This document shows positions 1 through 5,227 of a DNA stretch of 6,975 nucleotides, in pieces. The DNA comes from Acidobacteriaceae bacterium (GTDB lineage Bacteria; Acidobacteriota; Terriglobia; Terriglobales; Acidobacteriaceae): the NCBI GenBank assembly GCA_025462805.1, contig JAOAPJ010000330.1, positions 1 through 6,975 of the forward strand, read 5' to 3'. A program made the translations under genes and the position numbers. Below the pieces are notes generated by a model, which did not search any database, had not been told where the DNA came from, and worked only from the letters and a program-made list of their open reading frames with translations. Each line of letters opens with the position of its first letter. Position 1 is the stretch's first letter.

Positions 1-1
1 C

Positions 2-586
2 ACACGCACGGATCGGATCGCGGCGCGCTTCGTCGAGGCTCTCGTTGGACTGCCGCTGGTACTTCCTCCGACAGTGCTCGGCTTCTATCTGCTGGTCCTG
101 CTAGGTCCGGCGACAGCGGTGGGCCGGTTGATCGTCGCAGTGGTTGGTCACCCGCTGGCATTCACGTTCTCCGGGCTGGTCATCGGATCGGCGCTCTATA
201 GCCTCCCCTTCGCAGTGCAGCCCGTCCTGGCCGGCTTTCGCGCAGTCGACCCGGCGCTGCTCGAGACAGCCTCGCTGCTGGGAGCGGACCATGGGCGGGT
301 GCTGCTGCGAGTCCTGCTGCCGGGTGCGCGGTCGTCTGTGCTGGCTGCAGCGGTACTGTGCTTCGCCCACACCATTGGGGAGTTCGGGGTGGTGCTCATG
401 TTGGGCGGGTCAATCCCGGGTGTCACGCGGACGCTATCGATCGCGCTCTATGACCAGGTGGAGGGCGGGAATTATGCCGCCGCAAACCATGTTGCCCTGG
501 CCCTGCTGGGGATCTCGCTGGCCGCGCTGCTGGTGGTGTACAGCGTGGCCCGGCCCGGCCGCCGGGGAGAGGCCCGCGGTGCCTGA
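2..586 (+). CDS. modB: Molybdate ABC transporter permease ModB (5' truncated)
   Basis: This is the inner-membrane permease of the molybdate uptake ABC transporter; it would form the channel that receives molybdate from a periplasmic ModA and is driven by ModC. The reading frame is open from base 2, so the true start lies outside the window and 194 residues remain of a family usually near 225-230. The stretch around fragment residues 17-35 (LPLVLPPTVLGFYLLVLLG) is the hallmark ModB segment. The cytoplasmic EAA loop that docks on the ATPase is at about residues 88-110 (ETASLLGADHGR, then a conserved LP). It is followed by an IGEFG membrane segment and IPGVTRT, both typical of ModB. Several hydrophobic spans are visible. 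The TGA at 584-586 overlaps the start of modC by eight bases, so the two are probably translationally coupled. A sulfate or tungstate permease (CysT/TupB-like) is the main alternative, but the LPLVLPP segment favours ModB. Confidence 0.93.
   Translation, partial: TRTDRIAARFVEALVGLPLVLPPTVLGFYLLVLLGPATAVGRLIVAVVGHPLAFTFSGLVIGSALYSLPFAVQPVLAGFRAVDPALLETASLLGADHGRVLLRVLLPGARSSVLAAAVLCFAHTIGEFGVVLMLGGSIPGVTRTLSIALYDQVEGGNYAAANHVALALLGISLAALLVVYSVARPGRRGEARGA
564..570 (+). promoter_or_regulatory. Ribosome binding site deciding the modC GTG start
   Basis: GGGGAGA lies inside the last codons of modB, eight bases before the GTG at 579. Purine-rich sequence at this spacing supports GTG 579 as the modC start and fits re-initiation by ribosomes finishing modB. 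Confidence 0.6.
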
Positions 587-1334
587 GAGCTGCCTGTATC
601 GCGAAAGAACCCCGTGGTTGGACTTCTCCGTGCATCACACTGAAGGTGCGCTGATGCTGGCCGCCGAGGCGCAGCTGCGAGGACCGCTCGCCGTCCTGGT
701 GGGACCATCCGGAGCCGGTAAAACATCGTTGCTGCGGGCAGTGGCCGGGCTGATGCGGCCACGGGCTCAAAGCAAGGGATATGTCCATGTAGCTGGCCGC
801 ATCGTGTGGAGCAGCAGGAGTGGCCGCTGGATGTCGCCTGCCCAACGCGGATGCGGAATGGTGATGCAGCGGACCGCACTGTTTCCTGCCATGACTGCCC
901 GCGACAACATTGGCTTTGGGCTACGGAACCTCACGCGTGCGGAGCGGCAGCGTCGTGTGGAGGAGATGGCGGTGCTGTTCCGCATCGAAGGCCTGCTGGG
1001 GCGACGCCCCGCACAACTCTCTGGTGGCGAGCAGCAGCGCGTCGCTGTAGCCCGTACACTGGCGCCCCGACCGCCCGTGCTGCTGCTGGACGAGCCATTC
1101 GGCGGCCTGAATATCTCACTGAAGGAGGCGATCCTGACCGATCTGGAGATGTGGCTAACCGCGACAGGCACGCCCGCCATGTATGTCACCCACGATGTGG
1201 CAGAAGGATGGCGGTTCGGGTCCCACCCCGGCGCGGAGGTGCTGCGCATGGAAAACGGGCGCATTGTTGCCCAGGGGACGGCGGCAGAGGTGCTAATTGA
1301 GGAACGAAACCATCTGCTTCGGGCTTTGGAGTAG
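579..1334 (+). CDS. modC: Molybdate ABC transporter ATP-binding protein ModC (short form, no MOP domain)
   Basis: This is the cytoplasmic ATPase that powers the ModB channel. I chose the GTG at 579 because it overlaps the modB stop and has GGGGAGA at 564-570 eight bases upstream. The frame stays open much further upstream, but only as a shadow of modB. The next internal start is ATG 654, which would leave only about 15 residues before Walker A. The 251-residue product has Walker A (GPSGAGKTS, 42-50), Q-loop Gln97, the signature LSGGEQQR (147-154), Walker B VLLLDE with catalytic Glu172, and the H-loop His205 in VTHD. Two things are unusual. The D-loop reads GGLN (175-178), with Asn where the family normally has Asp (SALD). 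The protein also ends right after the nucleotide-binding domain, whereas classical ModC is about 350 residues with a C-terminal molybdate-binding MOP/TOBE domain. The ModC name rests mainly on the neighbouring modB; on sequence alone it is a CysA/ModC-type importer ATPase. Confidence 0.9.
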   Translation: MPESCLYRERTPWLDFSVHHTEGALMLAAEAQLRGPLAVLVGPSGAGKTSLLRAVAGLMRPRAQSKGYVHVAGRIVWSSRSGRWMSPAQRGCGMVMQRTALFPAMTARDNIGFGLRNLTRAERQRRVEEMAVLFRIEGLLGRRPAQLSGGEQQRVAVARTLAPRPPVLLLDEPFGGLNISLKEAILTDLEMWLTATGTPAMYVTHDVAEGWRFGSHPGAEVLRMENGRIVAQGTAAEVLIEERNHLLRALE

Positions 1335-1381
1335 TTGCCGACCCCTTAAGCACTTCGTCAATTGGCGATACATCCAATGCG

Positions 1382-1406
1382 CGAGATGATATCTGACACT
1401 ATCTCG
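1382..1406. promoter_or_regulatory. Inverted repeat CGAGAT-N13-ATCTCG, candidate operator
   Basis: Perfect 6-base arms CGAGAT (1382-1387) and ATCTCG (1401-1406) are separated by 13 bases, and G-T pairs could extend the arms by one at each end. No T-run follows, so it does not look like a terminator. It sits four bases upstream of TTGACC (1411-1416), where an activator or repressor could act. Binding by any protein is an inference. Confidence 0.35.
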
Positions 1407-1410
1407 TCGT

Positions 1411-1440
1411 TTGACCCTATGCAAGCTGTCGCACCATAAA
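1411..1440 (+). promoter_or_regulatory. Possible sigma-70 type promoter TTGACC-18-CATAAA
   Basis: TTGACC (1411-1416) matches five of six -35 consensus bases. CATAAA (1435-1440), 18 bases on, matches four of six -10 bases. If used, it would give an untranslated leader of roughly 140 bases before the ATG at 1590. It competes with the TACTTT immediately upstream of that ATG; sequence alone cannot tell which is used. Confidence 0.3.
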
Positions 1441-1576
1441 TATGCAACTATAAACGGCACTTGGTGCATCAAGGTGGGACGCACGAGATCCGCGACAGTG
1501 ACAGTGTCCGGCAGTATACGTCCAACCTGGGTGCAAGATGTTTCATGTGCGGCTTTGGACGTGCGGGCCCGAGGAA

Positions 1577-1582
1577 TACTTT
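1577..1582 (+). promoter_or_regulatory. TANNNT hexamer (TACTTT) 7 bases before the ADP-ribosylglycohydrolase ATG
   Basis: TACTTT ends seven bases before the ATG at 1590. A -10 element here would start transcription at or next to the start codon, giving a leaderless message. It is the weakest of the four such sites in the window, because GGAAAAG directly before the ATG could act as a poor Shine-Dalgarno sequence. Confidence 0.35.
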
Positions 1583-1589
1583 GGAAAAG

Positions 1590-2555
1590 ATGATGATCGA
1601 CAGGCAAGAGGAGTCGAAGACCACAGCGAGTGACACGTATCGCGCTTCTATGGAACGGGCCTTTGAGGCCCTGCAGGGACTCTCCTGCGGCGACGCGTTC
1701 GGTGAGTGCTTCTTCCCGGCTGCGCATCGCGCACCGTCCTTCCGAGCCACACGCACACTTCCCGCCGCACCGTGGCGCTTCACGGATGACACCATCATGG
1801 CGGTCTCCGTCTACGCCTCGCTCGAGCGGCATCGCGGGATCGACCCCCAGTGGCTGGCCGGAAGTTTCGCACTGCATCACGACCCAGAGCGTGGCTACGG
1901 GCCGGCGATGAATGGATTGCTGTTGCGGCTGCATGCGCTGGGCGCGGAGAACTGGTTTGAGGAGGCGCAGGCGCTCTTTGAAGGAAAAGGATCCATGGGC
2001 AATGGTGCTGCCATGCGGGTTGCCCCAGTCGGCGCATACTTCGCCCACGACCTGCACCAGACGGTGGAGCAAGCTACACTCTCGGCGATCGCGACGCATT
2101 GCCATCCAGAGGCTCTTGCCGGCGCAGTTGCCATAGCGACAGCATCTGCGCTGGCCTGGCAGGATCACTGCAATCCAAGGGTGATGGAGGCCGACGAGTT
2201 TCTGGAACGAGTCGGCGAGCACATCCCTTCCGGAACAATCCGGGAATGTGTGCTGCGATCGAAGGATCTTCCGGCCGAGACATTGCCGCTCGAAGCCGCA
2301 TTGACCATCGGCAACGGCGCCCACGGGTTGGCGCGGGACACGATCCCGTTTGCACTGTGGTGCGCCGCGCGCTCGCTGGGCAATTACGAAGAAGCGTTGT
2401 GGGGTGTCGTGGACGGCGGTGGAGACGTCGACACGAACTGCGCGATTGTGGGCGGCATTGTGGCGATGCGCGTGGGTGCCGCTGCGATTCCCGCAGAGTG
2501 GCTGCGCAGGCGAGAGCCGCTCGACGTCATCCTTCAGTCTGCACTGCGCCCGTAA
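1590..2555 (+). CDS. ADP-ribosylglycohydrolase family protein
   Basis: This 321-residue protein belongs to the DraG/ARH fold (ADP_ribosyl_GH), whose members use a two-metal centre to hydrolyse ADP-ribose linked to proteins or small molecules. The family signatures occur in order: GDAFGE at 34-39; FTDDT at 64-68, which supplies metal-binding Asp and Thr residues; GNGAAMRVAPVG at 137-148; THCHPEALAGA at 169-179; and GGDVDT at 277-282, the second metal-binding Asp/Asp/Thr cluster. All metal-ligand positions appear intact, so the enzyme is probably active. There is no signal peptide or membrane segment, so it is cytoplasmic. I preferred ATG 1590 (or 1593) to the TTG-started extension because the extra 43 residues are not family-like; ATG 1650 would trim the N-terminus close to the GDAFGE motif. 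It has no ADP-ribosyltransferase partner in view and stands alone between modC and the convergent murB. Its substrate cannot be read from the sequence. Confidence 0.9.
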   Translation: MMIDRQEESKTTASDTYRASMERAFEALQGLSCGDAFGECFFPAAHRAPSFRATRTLPAAPWRFTDDTIMAVSVYASLERHRGIDPQWLAGSFALHHDPERGYGPAMNGLLLRLHALGAENWFEEAQALFEGKGSMGNGAAMRVAPVGAYFAHDLHQTVEQATLSAIATHCHPEALAGAVAIATASALAWQDHCNPRVMEADEFLERVGEHIPSGTIRECVLRSKDLPAETLPLEAALTIGNGAHGLARDTIPFALWCAARSLGNYEEALWGVVDGGGDVDTNCAIVGGIVAMRVGAAAIPAEWLRRREPLDVILQSALRP

Positions 2556-2610
2556 ACAGCGATCGCGGCATCGGGCAGATCAAGGCTCCTCAGACGCAGA
2601 ACACCCAGAC
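2556..2610. other. Convergent intergenic gap without an obvious terminator
   Basis: These 55 bases separate the ends of the ADP-ribosylglycohydrolase gene and murB. The only structure I see is the palindrome GCGATCGC at 2558-2565. Neither strand has a GC-rich hairpin followed by a T-run, so transcripts from either side may overlap into the opposite gene or end by Rho. Confidence 0.5.
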
Positions 2611-3648
2611 TTAGCCAACCCAGACCGGCTCGGGTTCGAGCGCGATGCCAAAGAGTTCGCGCACGCGAGACTGGATAGTGTCACGTAAGGCCGTGATGTC
2701 TGCGGCTGTGGCGCCACCCTGGTTGGTGAGCGCGAGGGTGTGGCGCGTCGACACGGCCGCGGCGCCCTGTCGATAACCCTTCACAAAGCCCGCACGCTCC
2801 AGCAGCCATGCGGCAGGCAGCTTGACCTCGCCCGCCGCTGCCGGGTAGCGCGGCACTGCCGGCTCGGGGACGTGGACGGCAGCTGCGATACGCGGGAGTT
2901 CGCATTCCGCAACCACCGGGTTCTTGAAGAAGCTGCCAGCGCTGTGGCGTTCCGGGTTGTCCGCGGTGATCACCATGCCTTTGTCCAGGCGAATGCTAAG
3001 TACGGCGTCACGCACCTGTCGCAGTGTCGGCTGGGCGATGCCCCGATCGGCGAAGTAGCGCTTCAAATCCGCATACGCCACTGCTGCGGGCACGTCCTCA
3101 TGCAGCCGAAAGGAGACTCGCGAAACGATGAAGCGGTCGCGGTCCGGACTCTGATTGAAACGGCTGCGCCGATATGCGAAGCCGCACTGCGGGGCATCGA
3201 GCTCCACCCACTGCTGCGCGAGCCGATCGAAGGCCCGCACGATGCTGATCGTGCGTGAGACCTCCTGCCCGTAGGCTCCCACGTTCTGCACCGGCGTGCC
3301 GCCGACCGTACCGGGAATGCCGGAGAGGCATTCGATACCAGCCAGGCCAGCCTCCACGCTGCGCGCAACCAGAGCATCCCAGTCCTCACCGGCGGCAGCT
3401 GTCAGCATGGGGCCTTGCTGCTCCACGCCTCGCGAGGCGATGTGAAGCACGAATCCGTCGAAGCCGTCATCCGCGACCAGCACATTGCTGCCTCCGCCGA
3501 GGACGAAGAGACGCAAGCTGCGCTGCTGGGCAAAGCGCACCCCATCCTCGATATCCGCGTCGCTGACTGCCTCAGCGAACCAGGCGGCGGGGCCACCGAT
3601 TGAGAACGTAGTGAACGGCGCAAGCGACACGTGTTGCCGAAACTCCAT
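2611..3648 (-). CDS. murB: UDP-N-acetylenolpyruvoylglucosamine reductase MurB (type I)
   Basis: MurB is the cytoplasmic FAD enzyme that reduces UDP-GlcNAc-enolpyruvate with NADPH to UDP-MurNAc, the second committed step of peptidoglycan synthesis. The 345-residue length matches E. coli MurB (342). FAD-binding signatures are GGGSNVLVAD (51-60) and SGIPGTVGGTPVQNVGAYG (109-127). Catalytic positions by analogy with E. coli are Arg160 in CGFAYRRSRF, Ser239 in AGSFFKNP (the proton donor to the enolpyruvyl intermediate), and Glu340 in LEPEP. All are present. The tyrosine-containing loop region and the length place it with type I enzymes. I start it at ATG 3648, giving MEFRQHVSLAPFTTF, which aligns with the usual MurB beginning; the GTG at 3690 would add 14 residues unlike the family. 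No Shine-Dalgarno sequence precedes ATG 3648, but TACCCT ends seven bases upstream. It lies 93 bases downstream of the M20 peptidase gene on the same strand and is not in a mur/fts cluster. Confidence 0.97.
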   Translation of the reverse strand: MEFRQHVSLAPFTTFSIGGPAAWFAEAVSDADIEDGVRFAQQRSLRLFVLGGGSNVLVADDGFDGFVLHIASRGVEQQGPMLTAAAGEDWDALVARSVEAGLAGIECLSGIPGTVGGTPVQNVGAYGQEVSRTISIVRAFDRLAQQWVELDAPQCGFAYRRSRFNQSPDRDRFIVSRVSFRLHEDVPAAVAYADLKRYFADRGIAQPTLRQVRDAVLSIRLDKGMVITADNPERHSAGSFFKNPVVAECELPRIAAAVHVPEPAVPRYPAAAGEVKLPAAWLLERAGFVKGYRQGAAAVSTRHTLALTNQGGATAADITALRDTIQSRVRELFGIALEPEPVWVG

Positions 3649-3655
3649 AGGTGGG

Positions 3656-3661
3656 AGGGTA
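3656..3661 (-). promoter_or_regulatory. TANNNT hexamer (TACCCT) 7 bases before the murB ATG
   Basis: Read on the minus strand, TACCCT ends seven bases before the ATG at 3648. The intervening bases are pyrimidine-rich and offer no Shine-Dalgarno pairing. This fits a -10 element for a leaderless or nearly leaderless murB transcript. No good -35 hexamer is visible. Confidence 0.4.
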
Positions 3662-3673
3662 CACGACGAGCAA

Positions 3674-3708
3674 AACACGCGGATCGCCACTTTTGTGGAA
3701 CACGCGGA
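3674..3708. promoter_or_regulatory. Two AACACGCGGA direct repeats flanking a CCAC-TTTT-GTGG dyad
   Basis: The 10-mer AACACGCGGA occurs exactly at 3674-3683 and again at 3699-3708, a 25-base period. Between the copies, at 3687-3698, is the dyad CCAC-TTTT-GTGG. The whole unit lies in the 93-base gap upstream of murB, just above the proposed -10. Paired repeats in a promoter are a common layout for a transcription factor site; this reading is inferred. Confidence 0.4.
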
Positions 3709-3741
3709 CTGAAATTGCGCTGGCTAACTGGCGCTTGCGCT

Positions 3742-5100
3742 TCAATGGCCAGAGGGTGTGTGGATGAGACGACCCATCAGCAAAGCATTGCGCTTGGCCT
3801 GACGCGGGAGCGAGTCGAGCTGGGCGGTTTCTCCCTCCGCATGCATACCTGCGCCGATGATCCCGACGCCGACAAGACCGGGCACGAATGAAGCGACGAA
3901 GGCGATGTCGCCTGCCCCGCGGGTCATGACACCCGCCTCCGCGACAGGGCCCAGGCCGAGAGCGACGCTGACGTCGCTCCATTCGTGCGCGAGCTGTCTG
4001 CTCTCTGGTGTTTCGGCCATTGCCGGGTAACTTTCGCTGAAGGTCAGCCTGGCGTCCGTCTTAGGCAGGTGTTGCGCGACGATAGTCCGCATCTTCTGCT
4101 CGACCCGCTCGGTCTGCTCATTGCTGAGTGTGCGGATGTCGCCGCTGGCAACCGCTGCAGGAGCGATCACGTTCGACTTGCCCGTAGCCTCACCGCCGGT
4201 CTGCTCCGCGTTCACCCGGGCAGTGGTGCCACCGAGCAGCAACCCGACGTTGAAGGTCAGGCCGTTTTCGGGGAGTTCGCGACGGAAAGCATCCACGATG
4301 CGGGTGAGCTCGTACACCGCGCCGTAACCGAGTTTGTCGCCGAAGATCTGCGAGGAGTGACCACTGAGCCCTGTGGCATCGACGCGCCACGTAATCGCGC
4401 TACGACGACCGATGCTGATCGTGTCCTGCCCGTCGATAAGCGAACTCGGCTCATATTCGAGCGCGACGTCGCTCTGCTTCGCGGCCGCCACTAGATCGCG
4501 GCGGGCGCGCTCCATGGGTTCGCCGGGGCGCTCCTCATCGCCGTCCAAAACGATGCGAATCTCCGCGTCCTCGAGGAGGCCGGCGTCCTTCATCGCCGCC
4601 AGTGCGGCAAGCATCACCACCAGACCGCCCTTCATATCGGATATGCCGGGTCCGGTTGCGACCTTGCCTCCAGACCCCGGGACCACGCTGTACTTCTGAA
4701 ATGAGCTCGAGGGCTCAAAGACGGTATCCATGTGACCGATCAGCAGCAGGCGTTTGCCACACTTGCCGGCGCCCCGCGGACACTCGTGCACGGCTACCAG
4801 ATCGCCCGCGCGATTCGTGATCGCGTCCATCGCGTTCCACTGAAGGCGAAATCCGAGCTGTTCGATGCGCGGCGCAATCACGTCCTTCACGGCAACAACC
4901 CCGGCGAGGTGCATGGTGCCGCTGTTGATGTCCACAAGTTTTTCAAGGAGACCGGTATTCGCGGCGGTGTTGCTATCGACGGAGGCGACCATCTGCTGCT
5001 CGGTGGGTGCTGACGGAGCCCCTGCCTGAGCATGGCAGAAGGCAGCGGAGCCGAGCAGGAAGGAGAGAGCGACAGCAGTTTGAAACGCGTACAGTGACAT
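3742..5100 (-). CDS. Exported M20 family zinc metallopeptidase (glutamate carboxypeptidase-like)
   Basis: The protein is 452 residues, with a hydrophobic export signal at about 4-20 and likely cleavage after Ala24 (C-H-A) or Ala26 (A-Q-A). The catalytic domain follows the Pseudomonas CPG2 pattern of a di-zinc exopeptidase or amidohydrolase. GHMDTV carries zinc ligand His123 and Asp125. GISDMKGG carries bridging Asp155. DGDEE carries catalytic Glu189 and ligand Glu190. YEPSS carries ligand Glu217, and GAGMHAEGE carries His420. The dimerisation-domain histidine region appears as SGHSSQIF. All five ligands and both catalytic residues are present, so activity is expected. The likely substrate is a peptide or N-acyl amino acid with C-terminal glutamate-like character, but M20 specificity cannot be read from sequence. 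It acts outside the cytoplasm. The signal's n-region lacks Lys or Arg, which is unusual. ATG 5100 is the only plausible start. There is no good Shine-Dalgarno sequence; TACACT ends nine bases upstream. It is divergent from the beta-propeller gene and upstream of murB. Confidence 0.93.
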   Translation of the reverse strand: MSLYAFQTAVALSFLLGSAAFCHAQAGAPSAPTEQQMVASVDSNTAANTGLLEKLVDINSGTMHLAGVVAVKDVIAPRIEQLGFRLQWNAMDAITNRAGDLVAVHECPRGAGKCGKRLLLIGHMDTVFEPSSSFQKYSVVPGSGGKVATGPGISDMKGGLVVMLAALAAMKDAGLLEDAEIRIVLDGDEERPGEPMERARRDLVAAAKQSDVALEYEPSSLIDGQDTISIGRRSAITWRVDATGLSGHSSQIFGDKLGYGAVYELTRIVDAFRRELPENGLTFNVGLLLGGTTARVNAEQTGGEATGKSNVIAPAAVASGDIRTLSNEQTERVEQKMRTIVAQHLPKTDARLTFSESYPAMAETPESRQLAHEWSDVSVALGLGPVAEAGVMTRGAGDIAFVASFVPGLVGVGIIGAGMHAEGETAQLDSLPRQAKRNALLMGRLIHTPSGH

Positions 5101-5109
5101 GTGCCCTGG

Positions 5110-5115
5110 AGTGTA
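5110..5115 (-). promoter_or_regulatory. TANNNT hexamer (TACACT) 9 bases before the M20 peptidase ATG
   Basis: On the minus strand TACACT ends nine bases before the ATG at 5100. Only a weak AGGG lies between them. A -10 element here would place the transcript start within a few bases of the start codon. No -35 match is evident at 16-18 bases. Confidence 0.4.
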
Positions 5116-5185
5116 GCAGCAGTGGCTCTGCGAAACCTGGAGGCGCGGAGGCGGCGAACTTCAATCGCTTCCAGAGCGCGGCGGG

Positions 5186-5197
5186 GTGACACGTCAC
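5186..5197. promoter_or_regulatory. Dyad GTGAC-AC-GTCAC in the divergent promoter region
   Basis: The 5-base arms GTGAC (5186-5190) and GTCAC (5193-5197) form a perfect inverted repeat around a 2-base centre. It sits 16 bases before the TATACT at 5214-5219, which is the -35 zone of the beta-propeller promoter, and in the shared region upstream of the divergent peptidase gene. A small dimeric regulator could bind there. No known regulator is identified. Confidence 0.4.
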
Positions 5198-5213
5198 GGT
5201 CCAGGGAAGGCAC

Positions 5214-5219
5214 TATACT
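5214..5219 (+). promoter_or_regulatory. -10 element TATACT, 8 bases before the beta-propeller ATG
   Basis: TATACT matches five of six -10 consensus bases and stands out in GC-rich surroundings. It ends eight bases before the ATG at 5228, so transcription would begin almost on the start codon. A GGAAGG at 5205-5210 is too far upstream (17 bases) to serve as a ribosome binding site and would lie before the predicted transcript start. Confidence 0.5.
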
Positions 5220-5227
5220 TTCGTCCT

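Larger units (their letters stand above)
1335..1589. other. Non-coding gap between modC and the ADP-ribosylglycohydrolase gene
   Basis: These 255 bases are visibly more AT-rich at 1361-1460 than the flanking genes. They hold two inverted repeats (ATTGG/CCAAT at 1361-1378 and CGAGAT/ATCTCG at 1382-1406), a possible promoter at 1411-1440, a tandem GACAGT repeat at 1494-1505, and the TACTTT hexamer just before the next gene. No hairpin followed by a T-run terminates modBC. A 60-codon TTG-started frame (1411-1593) and a TTG-started N-terminal extension of the next gene both cross the gap. Neither has a ribosome binding site or convincing codon use, so I regard the gap as regulatory. Confidence 0.6.

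Noticed and set aside
144..578. An N-terminal extension of the modC frame back to 144, which would give a 396-residue protein
   Set aside because: This part runs in a different frame under the modB coding sequence and translates to Trp/Cys/Arg-rich nonsense; the GTG at 579 has a good ribosome binding site.
1361..1378. ATTGG...CCAAT hairpin as a terminator for modBC
   Set aside because: The stem has only five base pairs and no T-run follows.
1494..1505. Tandem GACAGTGACAGT as the start of a repeat array
   Set aside because: There are only two six-base units with no further copies, so it is not a repeat locus.
1461..1589. N-terminal extension of the ADP-ribosylglycohydrolase from a TTG at 1461
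   Set aside because: The 43 extra residues do not resemble the family, no Shine-Dalgarno sequence precedes the TTG, and the codon use is unlike the gene body.
1411..1593. A 60-codon TTG-started frame whose TGA overlaps ATG 1590 as ATGA, suggesting a small coupled upstream gene
   Set aside because: There is no ribosome binding site, the third-position base use is mixed, the peptide is unfamiliar, and its start coincides with a promoter-like TTGACC.
1293..2324. A long minus-strand open frame (343 codons) opposite the ADP-ribosylglycohydrolase gene
   Set aside because: It is antisense to a clearly motif-bearing gene, its peptide is low in recognisable motifs and rich in Cys/Arg/His, as shadow frames in GC-rich DNA usually are.
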